NCBI RefSeq assembly: GCF_947179165.1
Contig: NC_077238.1
Span: 37,437,793 to 37,501,792 of the forward strand
From: Solanum dulcamara
Lineage: Eukaryota > Streptophyta > Magnoliopsida > Solanales > Solanaceae
Length of the DNA stretch: 64,000 nt
Direction of reading: 5' to 3'
Both the position numbers and the translations under genes were made by a program. This document shows, piece by piece, positions 37,576-48,823 of this stretch. The stretch's first letter is position 1. Every line of letters starts with the position of its first letter. Below the pieces are notes generated by a model. It saw nothing but the letters and a program-made list of their open reading frames with translations. It was not told where the DNA came from and searched no databases.

Positions 37576-37774
37576 ATTAGCTTCAAATGTCTTAGGTTGT
37601 CTAAAACCCCCGTTAAGTAGAGTCTTAATCATGGGTGTGAAGTGTCCTACATTTATGAATGAGAGGTTACAAAACATTTAAGAAATACTTCACTTCTTTC
37701 ATACTTTTAATAGAGCAATAAATTTGAGTCTATAAAATTTCCTTGTAACTCTTTCTCTATACATTTTCATAATT

Positions 37775-38895
37775 ATGCCTCTAAGAAGACCTTACGTCAG
37801 AAGGAATCAAGATAAGGGGCAAAAAGAACCTCCAACTCTGGTGTATCCTTTGGCCGAACAAGTCACTCATTCCAAGTTTAGAGCTGCTTTCCACGTTTTA
37901 TATCAAGCCATGGTTGCTCAAGTCAACTGTGAGGTTGTATCTATCGTGAACCCAAATGTGGGGATGAAGACACTAGAGTCCAAGACTTTACTTGGATGTA
38001 CCCTTCTAAAATCCATGGTACTAAAGTGGATGAGGATCCATATGATTTCATTGAGGTTATTTGGAAGATCATCGAGATCATGGGTTTTACACTTATTGAG
38101 AGTCTGAGTTAGCTACTTATAATTTGAAGGGAGTGGCTTAAATTTGGTTCACACACTAGAAAGAAGAAAGGGCTATTGATGTAGGTCAATTTGATTAGGA
38201 CTAGTTCAAATGAGATTTTCTAGACTGATGATTCCCTCTTAAGATTAGAGTTGAAAAGGTACAAGAATTCATTAACTTGAGGCAAGTCAACATGAGTATG
38301 CAAAGATATGATTTGAAATTCACTCAACTCTCTGAGTAAGCTCCAGCCATGGTGGTCATGTCTAAGACCCATATGAGAAAGTTTGTTTCTGGTTTCTTAG
38401 AGATAGTGGTAAAATAGTGTAGAACTGTGATATTGACAAAGAGATGGCCATTTCTAGGTTGATGAATCATGATCTATAGATTGAGAAAGAGAATATTAAG
38501 GATATTGCTATGGATAGTAAAAAGTCCCGGACCTATAGTAGTGACTACTGTCATCAAAGATTAGGTGGTGGTGGTCGTTCTCAATTTCATCATAGGAATT
38601 CCAGGCAAAATCCATCTTCAACTAGTGCTATGATGCCTAAGTATAAAAAGGATATTATACCCAATCCTAAGCCACATGGTAATCCTTCTAGTGTATGTTC
38701 CATTCCCACATGTTAGATGTGTGGGAAGAGCCATCCGAGAAAGTGTTTGGTCGATACTAGTAGATGTTATGTATATGGTGCGACTAGTAATAGGTTGAGG
38801 TAATTCCCTTTGGCTGCTAGCAATGGTAGAGAGATTCGTGAGAAGGCTAAACCTAACACTTCCTTAGGTCGCTTGACTCAATAGGTTACCTTATC
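37775..38895 (+). pseudogene. Gag remnant of element III
   Basis: The start is taken at ATG 37,775 (MPLRRPYVRRNQDKG), 200 bp after the primer-binding site, a basic N-terminus typical of chromovirus Gag. A first open part ends at 38,107. Worn Gag sequence continues in other frames: VLKWMRI and LGRSSRS near 38,010-38,090, then an arginine/serine-rich stretch (38,510-38,716). A knuckle-like CxxCG...HPRKC follows near 38,700-38,745 (TCxMCGKSHPRKC). The frame is cut by the solo LTR at 38,896. Confidence 0.7.
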
Positions 38896-40751
38896 TGTAA
38901 TGACCCATTATGTCATTTTGAGTACTAGGGATTTTTATTTTATAAAAGACTCACCCGTAAAATTTTAATGTGTATTTTGGACTATTTGATAACCATGATT
39001 ATTTAATTGAGGGATAGATTTAAATAACTAATTAATTAGTGGGCTAAGTTGATAATTTATTTAATACTATATACCACATATCCTATTTTATTAAAATAAA
39101 TAAATATCGAGGTTTTGAGTCATAACTCAAAACCAGGCGCAACTCTGACGAAAACAAATTAGATGAAGAACTAGAGGGGATCAAGTAAGGTAACAAAGCT
39201 TTATGTTTATGATTTTACATGTGAATAAATGGTTATGTTAGGTATTATTATCATTATTATTATATTAATAATTAAAGTGGCTGAGAAATTGAAAGTGTAC
39301 ACTTCGTAGGGCCACCGTAATGTTTTGATTGTTTTGGATTTTTGAGACAGAATTTTAGTTCAATCATTAACTAATAATTAGGCCATGATTGGGTAATGAT
39401 GGTTGGGTTTGAGATATAAGAATGTATGGTGCAGAGTTGAGATTCGGAAATTGTTGTTTCCAGTAGATTGTTCATACTTGGTCTTTGTTGTTTTTCTAGA
39501 TTTTACCTTATTAGTATCACATTATAATCCAGTTTTGATATATTGAGATATGTATTTAAATAATAGGTGTAGTATATTATATGAATACCATTAGAGTTAG
39601 GAAATTAGAGGAATTGAATCTTAACCATAGGCTTGAATTTTAGGAATTAATTATAGAGTTGGGTTAGTTGTTGGGTATAGGTTAAATATATTTATAATAT
39701 TGGTATCTAAAGACTAGTTTACTAATAAATATTATATATTTAATAGATTGGAAAAGGTCTGAGGCATTAAAGAAAGAAAAGACATTAGTGGATTAACTTG
39801 CTTTACTTCGGATCTTCGATTGAGGTAGGTTATGAGTTTTATTCTATATCATAGATAGACTCATAATAGTGATTGATATTCATTGAGTAATATGTGAAGT
39901 TTACTACGCATTTAATTGTTGTGGTTTGGATGGTTGATATGTTGTTGTGATTGCTCTAAAATCCTGAGGCCATGAAATCCATAATCTTGAACTTGCCCTA
40001 TCAAAAATGGTGCCTTGAATAAAGAAGGTTTGATGAAATATTGTTAATGAAGTGTAATGTATTCATAAAAAAAGATAAATTAATTACATTTAGATCGGGT
40101 GTCATATTTCGATACGGTAATATTAATGAAAAATAACTTAAAATGACTTAATGCTACCCAATCTCCAATAACTGATTTCCAAAAAGAGCGTGATGTGGAG
40201 GCTTAAGTCCTCATATGTGATCTTGATATTATTGACTGGTTATGTAATTGTTCATTGGTTGCAACTTGTTAAGTGTTGTTGATCTCCCACTATTACTTTA
40301 TGTATATTAATTTCTATTTTGAGTCGGCCGATGATACCTACTCAGTACATAGTGTCCTTACCTACCCCTACTTGTATTTTTTCTTATTTTATTTTATGGA
40401 GTACATCGAGTGTTCCACTGACTTTGACTCAACCTCAGCTCTAGTCAGTCTGCAGTTTATCGGATTACAGGGTGAGCTATCCTTCTAGATGGCGATGAAA
40501 TCTCTTGTCATAGCATGGTGTCCTTAGTTTTCAGATATATTTTGTTATTTATTTATTTGGTGTTTGATAATTTGAGACTTAGTTTTAGAATTTTGATGTC
40601 CTTCATGTGATGAATTTCAGGTTTTGGGAAAACATATTTAATTGAGCTTCCGCATTATTATCATATTTATTAGTTGGGTTTGATATCGTTGGTTCTCCAA
40701 CCTAGGAGGTTATGTCTGGGTGCCACTCATGGCCCATTTTGGGTCATGACA
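38896..40751 (+). mobile_element. Solo LTR with perfect TTATC target duplication
   Basis: A 1,856-bp LTR starts TGTAATGACCC and ends GGGTCATGACA. The five bases before it (38,891-38,895) and after it (40,752-40,756) are both TTATC. Gag sequence precedes it and protease sequence follows. It has no coding region and no primer-binding site, so it is a solo LTR left by recombination between the two ends of a full element. It is of a different family from the host element LTR. The last 20 bases largely mirror the start (TGACCCATTATG versus GGCCCATTTTGGGTCATGACA). Confidence 0.92.
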
Positions 40752-40756
40752 TTATC

Positions 40757-41258
40757 TAGCTTTGATGGAAGACAACATCAGAAAACGTTTTATGCTTTTT
40801 AGACTCGACATTATAAGGATGATTCCCCCAATATAGTCACTAGTATATTGTGAGTCTTCTATATTTATGTTTATTCATTATTAGATCAAGGGCGAATATT
40901 TCCTTCATGACATCTTATGCTGCCATGAATTTTGATGTAAGTCTTAATATCTTGTTAGAACCTTTCCTAGTCTCTACTACAGTTGGTGACTTAGTTTTAC
41001 CTCAATGTGGTTACACAAATTGCGCAGTTTCAGTTTTTTTAGAAAATCACCTAAGTTGACTTAGTAGAGTTAGACATGCTTGATTTTGATGTCATTCTTG
41101 ACATAGATTGACTACAAGCTTATTATGATTCTATCGACCGTAGAACTAGAGTCATAAGATTTACCTAATGAGACAGTCATCAAATTGAAGGGTAGTACTT
41201 CAGCGCCAATAAGTTGGTGTATTTTTTATTTTAAGGCCAGAAAGATAATTTACAAAGG
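40757..41258 (+). pseudogene. Protease remnant of element III
   Basis: Sequence resumes after the solo LTR with VSLLYLCLF-like and RANISFMTSYAAMNFDVSL, then LEPFLVSTTVGDLVLPQCGY (40,950-41,020). This parallels LLEPYLVSTLVGESVIAREVY of element I. The DPGA catalytic loop lies in the damaged stretch near 40,890 and cannot be confirmed. The later LDMLDFDVIL block is readable only across a frameshift (41,060-41,105). Confidence 0.68.
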
Positions 41259-42805
41259 TTGTATTTATATCTAGTTTGGATTAAAGATACTAGTTATGAA
41301 ACCCCAACTCTTCAGTCAATTTCAATTATAAATGAATTTCAAAAAGTATTTACCAAAGATCTTCCTAGAGTTCCTTTTGAATGGGAAACCAACTTTGACA
41401 TAGACCTTCTTCTAGATACCCAACCTATCTCTATCCCTCCTTACATTATGGCTCTACTTGAACTTAAGGATTTAGAAGATACGTTAAATGGCCTTCAAAA
41501 TAAAGGTTTCATTAGAAATAGTTTTTCTCCATGGTTTCAATTCTCTTTGTTTGTAAGAAAAAATAGATCTCCTAAAATATGTATTGATTATCATTAGTTG
41601 AACAAGGTGACAATAAAGAATAATCATTCCATACCCAAGATTGATGACTTGTTCAATCAGGTTTAGGGTGCTAGTTTCTTCTTAAAGATAGACCTCAGTC
41701 CAGGTTATCATCAGCTCAGATTTACAGAATGTAACACTCCGAAGACATCCTTATGGACTCGGTATGGTCAATATAAATTTATAGTTATGTATTTTGGAAT
41801 AACAAATGCTTATGCAACTTTCATGAATTTGATGAACATCGTGTTCAAACTGTATTTAGATATGTTCATTATTGTCTTTATAGATGACATTTTGATTTAT
41901 TCTCAAAGTGAGGATGAGCATGCAAGACATATGAGGATTGTCTTACAGATTTTGATTGACCATCAATTGTTTGTTAAACTAAGTAAGATTGAATTTTTGT
42001 TGAGGTTGTGGCATTTCTTAGCCATATTATTTCTGGAGAGGGCATATAGGTTGATCCTCAAAAGACCAAAGTGGTTAAGAACTGGCCTAGACCACTTTTT
42101 CCCTTACATATCAGAAGTTTCTTAGGTTCAGTTATACAAATGATTTGTGGAAGTACTTTCCTCTATTGCTTCTCTATTGACTAAGTTAAATTAGAAGATA
42201 GTCAAGTTTCAGTGGTTCGATGCTAGTGAGAAGAGTTTTCAAGAATTGAAGACTCATCTTACTACAACCCCAGTTTTTACTCTATCTGGCGATTCAAATG
42301 GTTTTGTGGTGTATTTTGATGTTTTTAAAATTGGTCTTGGCTGTATGGTGATGCAACATGGCAAAGTCAATGATTATTCTTCTAGGGAACTTAAGATTCA
42401 TGAGAAAAATTACCCGACATATGATTTTGAGTTGGCAGCGATAGTGGTTGACTTCAAGATTTGGAGGCATTATATCTATGATGTTCATGTGAATGTGTTC
42501 TCCAATCATAAGATTCTTGAATATTTGTTTAATTAGAATTATCTGAGTCTTTGCCAAAGAAGGTGGCTTGAATTGTTGAAGAATTATGATATGAGTGTTT
42601 TGTACCATCATAGTAAAGCTAATATTGTGGCATATGCTCTTAGTAGATTTTCCATGGGTAGTATTGCTCATGTTGAGAATGAGACGAAGGAATTGATTCA
42701 TGATTTTCATTGAATGGCCCATTTGGGAGTTTGTTTGGTGGATTCAGTAGAAGGTGGAGTTATTATTTAGAATGGTTCATAATCTTCCCATGTGAGTGAT
42801 TATCA
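41259..42805 (+). pseudogene. Reverse transcriptase-RNase H remnant of element III
   Basis: Order on the plus strand: INEFQKVFTKDLPRVPFEWE (41,325-41,385), PPYIMALLELKDLEDTL, SPWFQFSLFVRKNRSPKICI, a TAG after DYH (41,596), [38 protein letters not shown], and intact FIDDILIYS at about 41,878. RNase H follows with FVVYFDVFKIGLGC (the usual YCDAS aspartate reads FDVF) and NYPTYDFELAAIVVDFKIWR (42,246-42,536). The end is a VLYHHSKANIVAYALSR-like linker; homology is lost near 42,805. Confidence 0.84.
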
Positions 42806-43257
42806 CGTCGTGAGCCTACACCCTAGACGTGAGAGGCACTTGAAAACCATTTCTGGTCCCAAGTGAACCTTTGGCATGGCTAACTCACTTAGTGGAAGAC
42901 TCAACACATACAAAGAGTAACATCAAGTGGGAAATTTATAAAACATCCTCATCAATCATTAATAAAGAATTAAAGTACTTGGTTTAATAAAATAAATCAA
43001 TATCATAGTTCATTCATGAAAAACATAGTTTAAAATAAACTTTGAAAGACTCATATTTAATAACTTGTCTATTGGAAAAACCAATACATGCCTAGAAATT
43101 AACCCCAATCTTTATGCAGATAGCCCTAGACCTCGCCTTACTCAGATTTTGTCTAACACTGGCCTAGATTAGAATTTTTAAGTCACTACCCAAAAAGTAT
43201 TCTTGCCCAATTATTTTACCATTAGTCTATCCTTAACGATCGAAATGGATCATTACA
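42806..43257 (-). repeat. LTR-like fragment, minus strand
   Basis: Read on the minus strand it starts TGTAATGATCC at 43,257 and ends near ACGACGTGATAATCAC. It contains GTTAGCCATGCCAAAGGTTC and a GGGTGTAGGCTC block, similar in style to the 3' end of the solo LTRs (GGTAGAATCGAGGTGTGA). At ~450 bp it is far shorter than the other LTRs here. It may be the 3' part of the LTR whose 5' part lies at 45,842-47,261, separated by the LINE remnant. I cannot prove this. Confidence 0.4.
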
Positions 43258-43299
43258 CTCTAGAATATGAGTTAAAAAACTTTGTGTTTCTATCCCCAT

Positions 43300-44150
43300 T
43301 TGTGAACTAATTCATTCCTGCTTTCTACTTCTAGTTTCGTTCCTGTATCACCATGTACCTTTTTAGCTTAACTTATGTGTTGCTTAGTTCACTTCTATTT
43401 TGGGGGATGATTTCATTTATAACTGCACTTGTTTCACTTTTATCATATCCTCTAAGGTACCAATTTATTGAAATACAATAACAAATGTGTCTTTACTCCA
43501 TCGGGACAAACACTTCTTAGTATTTCTATGTTTAGTTTGAAATACCATAAACAAGTTGCCTTCAATCTTTGTATTCCGGTGTCGTTTGACCACATCATTA
43601 AACTTTTTATGCTTAGTCCAATATTCAAAAATCTAAAAGAGTTAACATGAGGCTCCTCTACATTGCTACATATTATATGTAGTGGGGCATAGTCTAAGTC
43701 TTGTTTCACCTGATGAAGAACTTTAATTGATTGACAAATATTTAAAAACTCCTGATTCACAAGTATTTTATCTAGTCTCTTAAAAATACATTCCCCTTCA
43801 ATTCTGCCATTCCAAAGTCACAATTACTAATACACAGGGAAAAATTAACTTCTTCATTTTTAGTGAAGCTTCCTTCTTCAGTATGACATTGAAGTATCCT
43901 CTAATAACCTAAGGATATGTAAAGATTTCAACAATATTTTCCATTTTTCACAACTCCAATCATTTTGGAGCAATACATCTAGCATATATTTCTGAAATCA
44001 ATACACATGTATTATTTTTGATGAACTTCATAATCAATTTCTAAGATACATCTTCTATCACCTGTCCTTCTAACTCTTCTTCCCAAAACAATTCAGATTT
44101 TTGCTGAATTGTTTGATAAAGAATGATTGTGGCCTAATTTTCTTTTATAT
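43300..44150 (-). pseudogene. LINE 2 endonuclease remnant (start of ORF2)
   Basis: On the minus strand GYFNVIL lies at about 43,880-43,901, where L1 endonucleases read GDFN. NGRIEGECIFKRLDKILVNQ follows (about 43,745-43,805), then LDYAPLHI near 43,660-43,685, where the family reads SDHAPL, so the catalytic histidine has become tyrosine. Open part: 43,452-43,760. No reverse transcriptase follows; the sequence below 43,300 is unrelated. L1 endonuclease nicks target DNA to start insertion. Confidence 0.72.
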
Positions 44151-44299
44151 TTTTTTAGCTCTCTTAGATCCTTGAAAGTTTCCATGGTAGTTATGCATTT
44201 GTAATGATGTCTCTTATTTAGGTCCATTAATCTCTCAAATGATATTTGAGTATTGACTAACCTAATATTTCAGAAGATTAGCTTTTCGATAATTGATAA

Positions 44300-45835
44300 A
44301 TAGCTAACGACCTTTTCTTATTGATCCTTGTTCTAACCTGCAGTGGTATTATTAGTTTACCCTTCATGATACCATTTTTCAGATTGTCCATGAGCCTCGG
44401 TGATAAAATCACCTTCCCTACTGATTTGTTGAATGTTTTCCTCTATTCCCTCATACTCCTCTATGTCCTTCTTGTCTTGTATGTGGTGTTCAGTAATATC
44501 CATTAATACTAGATTTTTTTGTATTGGTGTCTTTGCTATGACTAGTTGCAATCCATCATTGCTCTAAGTTCTCCACCTTAACTTCACCTTATTGATGTTC
44601 TACCTCCCTATTTTTATTCCCCTTGTTTCCTTTTTCCTGGTGTCCTGGCTTTGCCTCCAGTCCTTCACTTTTCTTTTATCTTCTGCATCCCTTTTGTCCT
44701 TTCCCTTATTGTTACTATCCATTTATTTTATATTGGTGGATTTAGAGAAAACTCCCTCCATTCATTTCTGTGTATTTATATTTCACTTGTCATATTTCTT
44801 GTCTCATTCTTTCGTTCTTCGGTCTCTTTCTTCCCTCCTTTGTTATTTGCCAATGCTTCTAACTTGTTTGTGGTGATTAGTCCCTTTTTATTCCATATCT
44901 TATTTATATTCTTCTTTCCTACACCCTCTTTGTTTTTCCTCCTTTCTTGGAACCCAATACTAAATCCTCCCTGTTCTTTCCAATTATTTCTTCCTTTCCA
45001 CTGGTATCTTTTCCTTTCTTGTTTTGTTCTATCTTTTGTTTCCTTTGGTTTGTCTCCTCCTTTTCCCCTTTCCTGTTTTCACTTCCTTCCTCTGGATCTA
45101 TCTATATATCCTTCTGTTAGGAAGGTTGTATTTTAAGGTGCAGCATAAAACATTGTTGTTCATCATGCCCCTAAATAATGCATTTCTTGTAATTTTTTTA
45201 CATGCAATCATATTTTATTTTGACTCATTTTTGTATCACTTCAACATTTATTCTATTTATTCCTACGTTGATTCTGTTAGGGAATTCCCATAGTAAATCT
45301 ACTTTCAGCATTACTCTATCACAACTAGGTCTTGTCTAGTTTCTAGTCCCAAGATCTACTTGTATTGGTTTCTCCACTGTGGAGGCCAATAAGAACACTG
45401 TCTCTTTTCAAAAAAAGTTTGAAGATAGTGACGAAAATGAGATCCAAGCAATTGTTGTTGAAGTACCTTCCTTCAAATCGAATTAGGATTGCACTTTAGA
45501 GACCTCATTGGGTATGACCATTTTTTTGAATGATATAAAAGGCCAACTTTTATAACAGTCTAACGTAGTATTCAAAAAAGTGTAGCCCTGATTAGGGCTT
45601 ATTTGTTCGTTGATAGGCTTATGTTACATTCCCCCCTTCAATTCACACTGTTTTAATATTAATCTCCCCAGATCTTGGATATTCGGCCATCCATATGAGA
45701 AATTTACAACCAAAACATATTGAAGATTCTCATTGAAAATCATCTTCTGTACATCAATTTTCTCCCAGATTATGTAAGGCACTCCATGCAAATAGGTAAT
45801 TAGTTGTAGTGGCACCGACTTCACTTTAACTATCC
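44300..45835 (-). pseudogene. LINE 2 ORF1 remnant with DUF4283-like start
   Basis: Minus-strand 45,624-45,824 reads PYIIWEKIDVQKMIFNENLQ and FSYGWPNIQDLGRLI. This matches the N-terminal RNA-binding domain found in plant L1 ORF1 proteins (DUF4283). Downstream on the same strand lies a lysine/glutamate-rich stretch (44,560-45,130), seen on the plus strand as a long C/T-rich tract, then HIQDKKDIEEYEGIEENIQQ (44,357-44,551). Frames are broken. With 43,300-44,150 this is the 5' half of a minus-strand LINE. Confidence 0.68.
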
Positions 45836-45841
45836 AGGCTT

Positions 45842-47261
45842 AATCATGCTAGCATAGGTACATTGTGGTTACTATCCTGTCTCTACCAGAGACTGGCCAG
45901 TGGTCGTCGAAACCATGGTAGTTAAAATATCTAGGCTCTTTACATTGTGGTTACTATCCTGTCAATACCACTCGCTACTAAGTCAAATCGTATGGAAAAC
46001 GTATATAGCATAGAAATCATAATGAACATATATGATAGTCATGATCATAGGTTTGAAATCATAGAGTAGCTCAGTTTTATAACATAGCTGCAATGTGAGT
46101 ATTTTCCTTCCACATTACATAACATACTACATAGCCATAGTTCATACATAATTCATATCATCCCTTGAAGCACCACATTGTGCCCTAAGTAACCTTTCCA
46201 TAATTTGCATGAAAAATCATGATTTGAAACAAACTTATAATTCATGATCATAGTTAAAATACGTAATCATAATTCATTCTTGGAAACTAGAGTAAAGCAT
46301 GAATGCATTATCAATTGAATTGAAAATCATGAAATTGGCTTGAAAATATACATGATCATATATTTTCTATTAGCTTATACATAATTAATAAATGATAATA
46401 TCATTGGAAGTATAATTAAAAATATCCATAATTCATAACATGAAACCTAAAGCTCAATATAGGAAAATTCATGGAAAAACTCTTCAATTCAATGCAATAA
46501 CCATCAATTTATATCAAAATAGACTCATAATCATAACTAGAATCATAGTTAATGCAATTGAAATAGAAATCATAAAACCCATAAAAACTCATACTTTAGT
46601 TTAATAGAAAATTTGAGAAAGTGATTGGGATTCATGGATGAAAGAATCCATGAATAAATACAACATACCTTGAGTGAGAAGTCCAAAAAATTTGGAAGAA
46701 TTTGGGAGTATTGATGGAGCTTGAGTGAATTTATTTGAAGTCTTCAATAAAGTCCTTAAAAGCTCTCGTAGAGAGAGAAGTATTTGAGTAGATAAATTGT
46801 AGAAGAATGAATGGAATTAAGGGTTTAGGATAGTTTATAGAGTAGAATTAGGCCCTAAAAATGTCCAAGTTCATTAACTAATAATTAGAAAAAAGTCTAA
46901 AGTGTCCTTATTTAAAAATTGAATTCGGACAAAAATCTTTCCCAGGTCTGCGATACGGAGCTGCCCCGTATAGGCCAATTTTTAGCGAATAAGATTTTGG
47001 CTAGATTTTGACTTGGGAAAATATTACAAAATGGGAACAAATGGACGACGCAGAGCTACCGCGCACCTCACTGTTTTGCACAATTTGTTGAAAAATTTAT
47101 CTTCTGAAATACGGATTCTAAAAATCCACCGAGATCATTTTCCTCAGGTTTTAACCACCTGATTGATATTTCAGATATGAATTTGCCAAAAAGAATATGG
47201 ATAATGGGTTACGCATGTTACATATTCTCAAGGTACTTATGAGCATTTTGAGGAATGTTAC
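45842..47261 (-). repeat. LTR-like segment, minus strand
   Basis: Minus-strand reading starts TGTAACATTCCTC at 47,261 and continues A/T-rich to about 45,842, with no coding sequence. The start TGTAACA fits a Gypsy LTR. Near 46,780-46,810 there is a TCTCTCTACGAGAG-type block, as seen after LTR start sites. An 82-bp internal duplication lies at its low end: ACATTGTGGTTACTATCCTG at 45,860 and 45,942. The 3' LTR end is not found here. Confidence 0.5.
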
Positions 47262-48818
47262 AAAGTACAAGTCCTCAAAGTGGACCACAGAAAACCAAAC
47301 TATCTCAAAAAGCAAAAGACAAGTTTATATATATATATATACAGAAGGAGATGGCTCAATTTAGGACACTGTGATCTCACCCTTGCCTCCAAATAAGACT
47401 GCAGATGGATCTAGATCAACAGTGATGCAGAGTATAGAATGAGTACTAAAATAATAGGTACCCAATAGGCATCATAGGCCAACTGAGCAAGAAAATAAAA
47501 AGTAATGTGAAATGGAAAAATCCACATAACTACTGGAGACAAGAATGAGAAAATCTAATAGGTATGTACACGAGCATACTAAAACACAAAGAGAAAGATA
47601 GTAGCTAACTAAATATGACCATGCTCCCATAAACCCCGATAGATACGTCTGTGCACAAGTTCAAAGAAAATGCGAGCGGACTCCCACAAGCCTGGTAGGT
47701 GCAGAGAAGCATTGAGGTAAAATAGGAGAAACCGATGAAGTCTCTATCTTTCTGACAACTCATGTACTTAAATCAAACCAAATTGTGATCTTGAAATATT
47801 AACCAAAGCTAAATAGATCAATGACTTTAACCAGATGAAGAATGAATTAAGGACTTGAACCAAGGATAAGGATAATTATCGACTTGAACATATATAAATG
47901 TGAACAAGGACTTGAACCAAGGATAAGGTAATAGTGGACTCGAACCATAAACAAATACGACCAAGGACTTGAACCATGGTAAAATTTTCTATGGATTTGA
48001 AGCAAGGTTAAAAGGTTAGCTATGGACATGAACCACAGCTGAAAACGGTGATAGACTTAAACCACGGTTGAAGAAAGCCAAGGACTTGAAATGAGGCTAT
48101 AATACCAAGGTAAGGACTTGAACATCGCACGGTGGAATGAATTAGGGACTGGAACTACTAATAAAGGCTTTTCGATCAGAATTAGGATCCACGAGTAACT
48201 GAGCATCAAGGGGTGTACCCCCAAATTGAGTGTCGGTAATAAATCAATCGAGCATGAAACACTCTAACCTGAAACAATGAGTAGCGTTCTGAGTCAAGAA
48301 TCAAGTTTATCAAAATCAACAAAGATAGGGGAATTATGGATATATGGTTTAAAGAGAAGTGTTACTGCCTAGCTAAGGTCAGACTATAAGACTAAAGTCT
48401 ACTACATAATTCTATAGAAAGCTAAGCCATCCAAAGATATGTCAGAGAGATTTCAAGGCCTAACGGCTCTAAATGTACGCAAGTCTATGGCAATAACTCG
48501 TCTAAGTCTAAACATGGTTCCAAATGTACACACAAACCACACAAATTGACACCACAAGGTATAGATGATCAACAATTATAAAAGACAAGCTTCACTAATC
48601 CGAAAGTATTAGAAAATAGATCCTAATGAATAGATTCTAGGAATTTAGCACGTTCAACCCCCAATTAGCCCTAAATTTATACAAATGAACATACAAATGC
48701 TTAATTATTCTCAATCTAAGGAGAGAGAAGTAGTATCCAATCTGTAGGTCGATCGTGTGTGCCCCAAATCATGTAGCCTAGGCTTTTCCCTTCCTTATGA
48801 CCTTAGAATGGTGCCACC
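47262..48818. other. Unassigned noncoding stretch with microsatellite and minisatellite
   Basis: I recognise no coding region or LTR end. It holds a (TA)8 run at 47,326-47,341 and a degenerate minisatellite around 47,822-48,160 (separate entry). The stretch ends at the CTATA that forms the target duplication of the complete element at 48,824. Its A/G-rich minus-to-plus asymmetry resembles other LTR sequence here, so an old LTR is possible. Confidence 0.45.
47822..48160 (+). repeat. Degenerate ~29-bp minisatellite, about 12 units
   Basis: A unit close to AAGGACTTGAACCAAGG plus ~12 variable bases recurs at about 47,851, 47,880, 47,908, 47,936, 47,965, 47,993, 48,024, 48,053, 48,082, 48,114 and 48,145. 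The spacing is 28-32 bases. The centre units are best conserved and the outer ones fade. No coding role is apparent. Confidence 0.8.
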
Positions 48819-48823
48819 CTATA

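Larger units (their letters stand above)
35571..42805 (+). mobile_element. Ty3/Gypsy element III, 3'-truncated, with nested solo LTR
   Basis: 5' LTR (35,571-37,559), primer-binding site, gag, protease, reverse transcriptase and RNase H follow in order on the plus strand. Integrase and 3' LTR are missing: homology breaks off in the RNase H-integrase linker near 42,805. Removing the nested solo LTR (38,896-40,751) leaves about 5.4 kb. All reading frames carry stops and shifts. It postdates whatever gave the short spacer at 35,449-35,570, but no target duplication can be tested because the 3' end is lost. Confidence 0.85.

Noticed and set aside
44592..45293. Long plus-strand frames rich in Phe, Leu and Ser that look like membrane proteins
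   Set aside because: They are the reverse of the Lys/Glu-rich LINE ORF1 linker. Hydrophobicity comes from the T/C-rich strand only, and no start context or domain supports them.
47822..48160. CRISPR-like array from regular spacing
   Set aside because: Units are contiguous and degenerate with no unique spacers; it is eukaryotic DNA, so a minisatellite is the right class.
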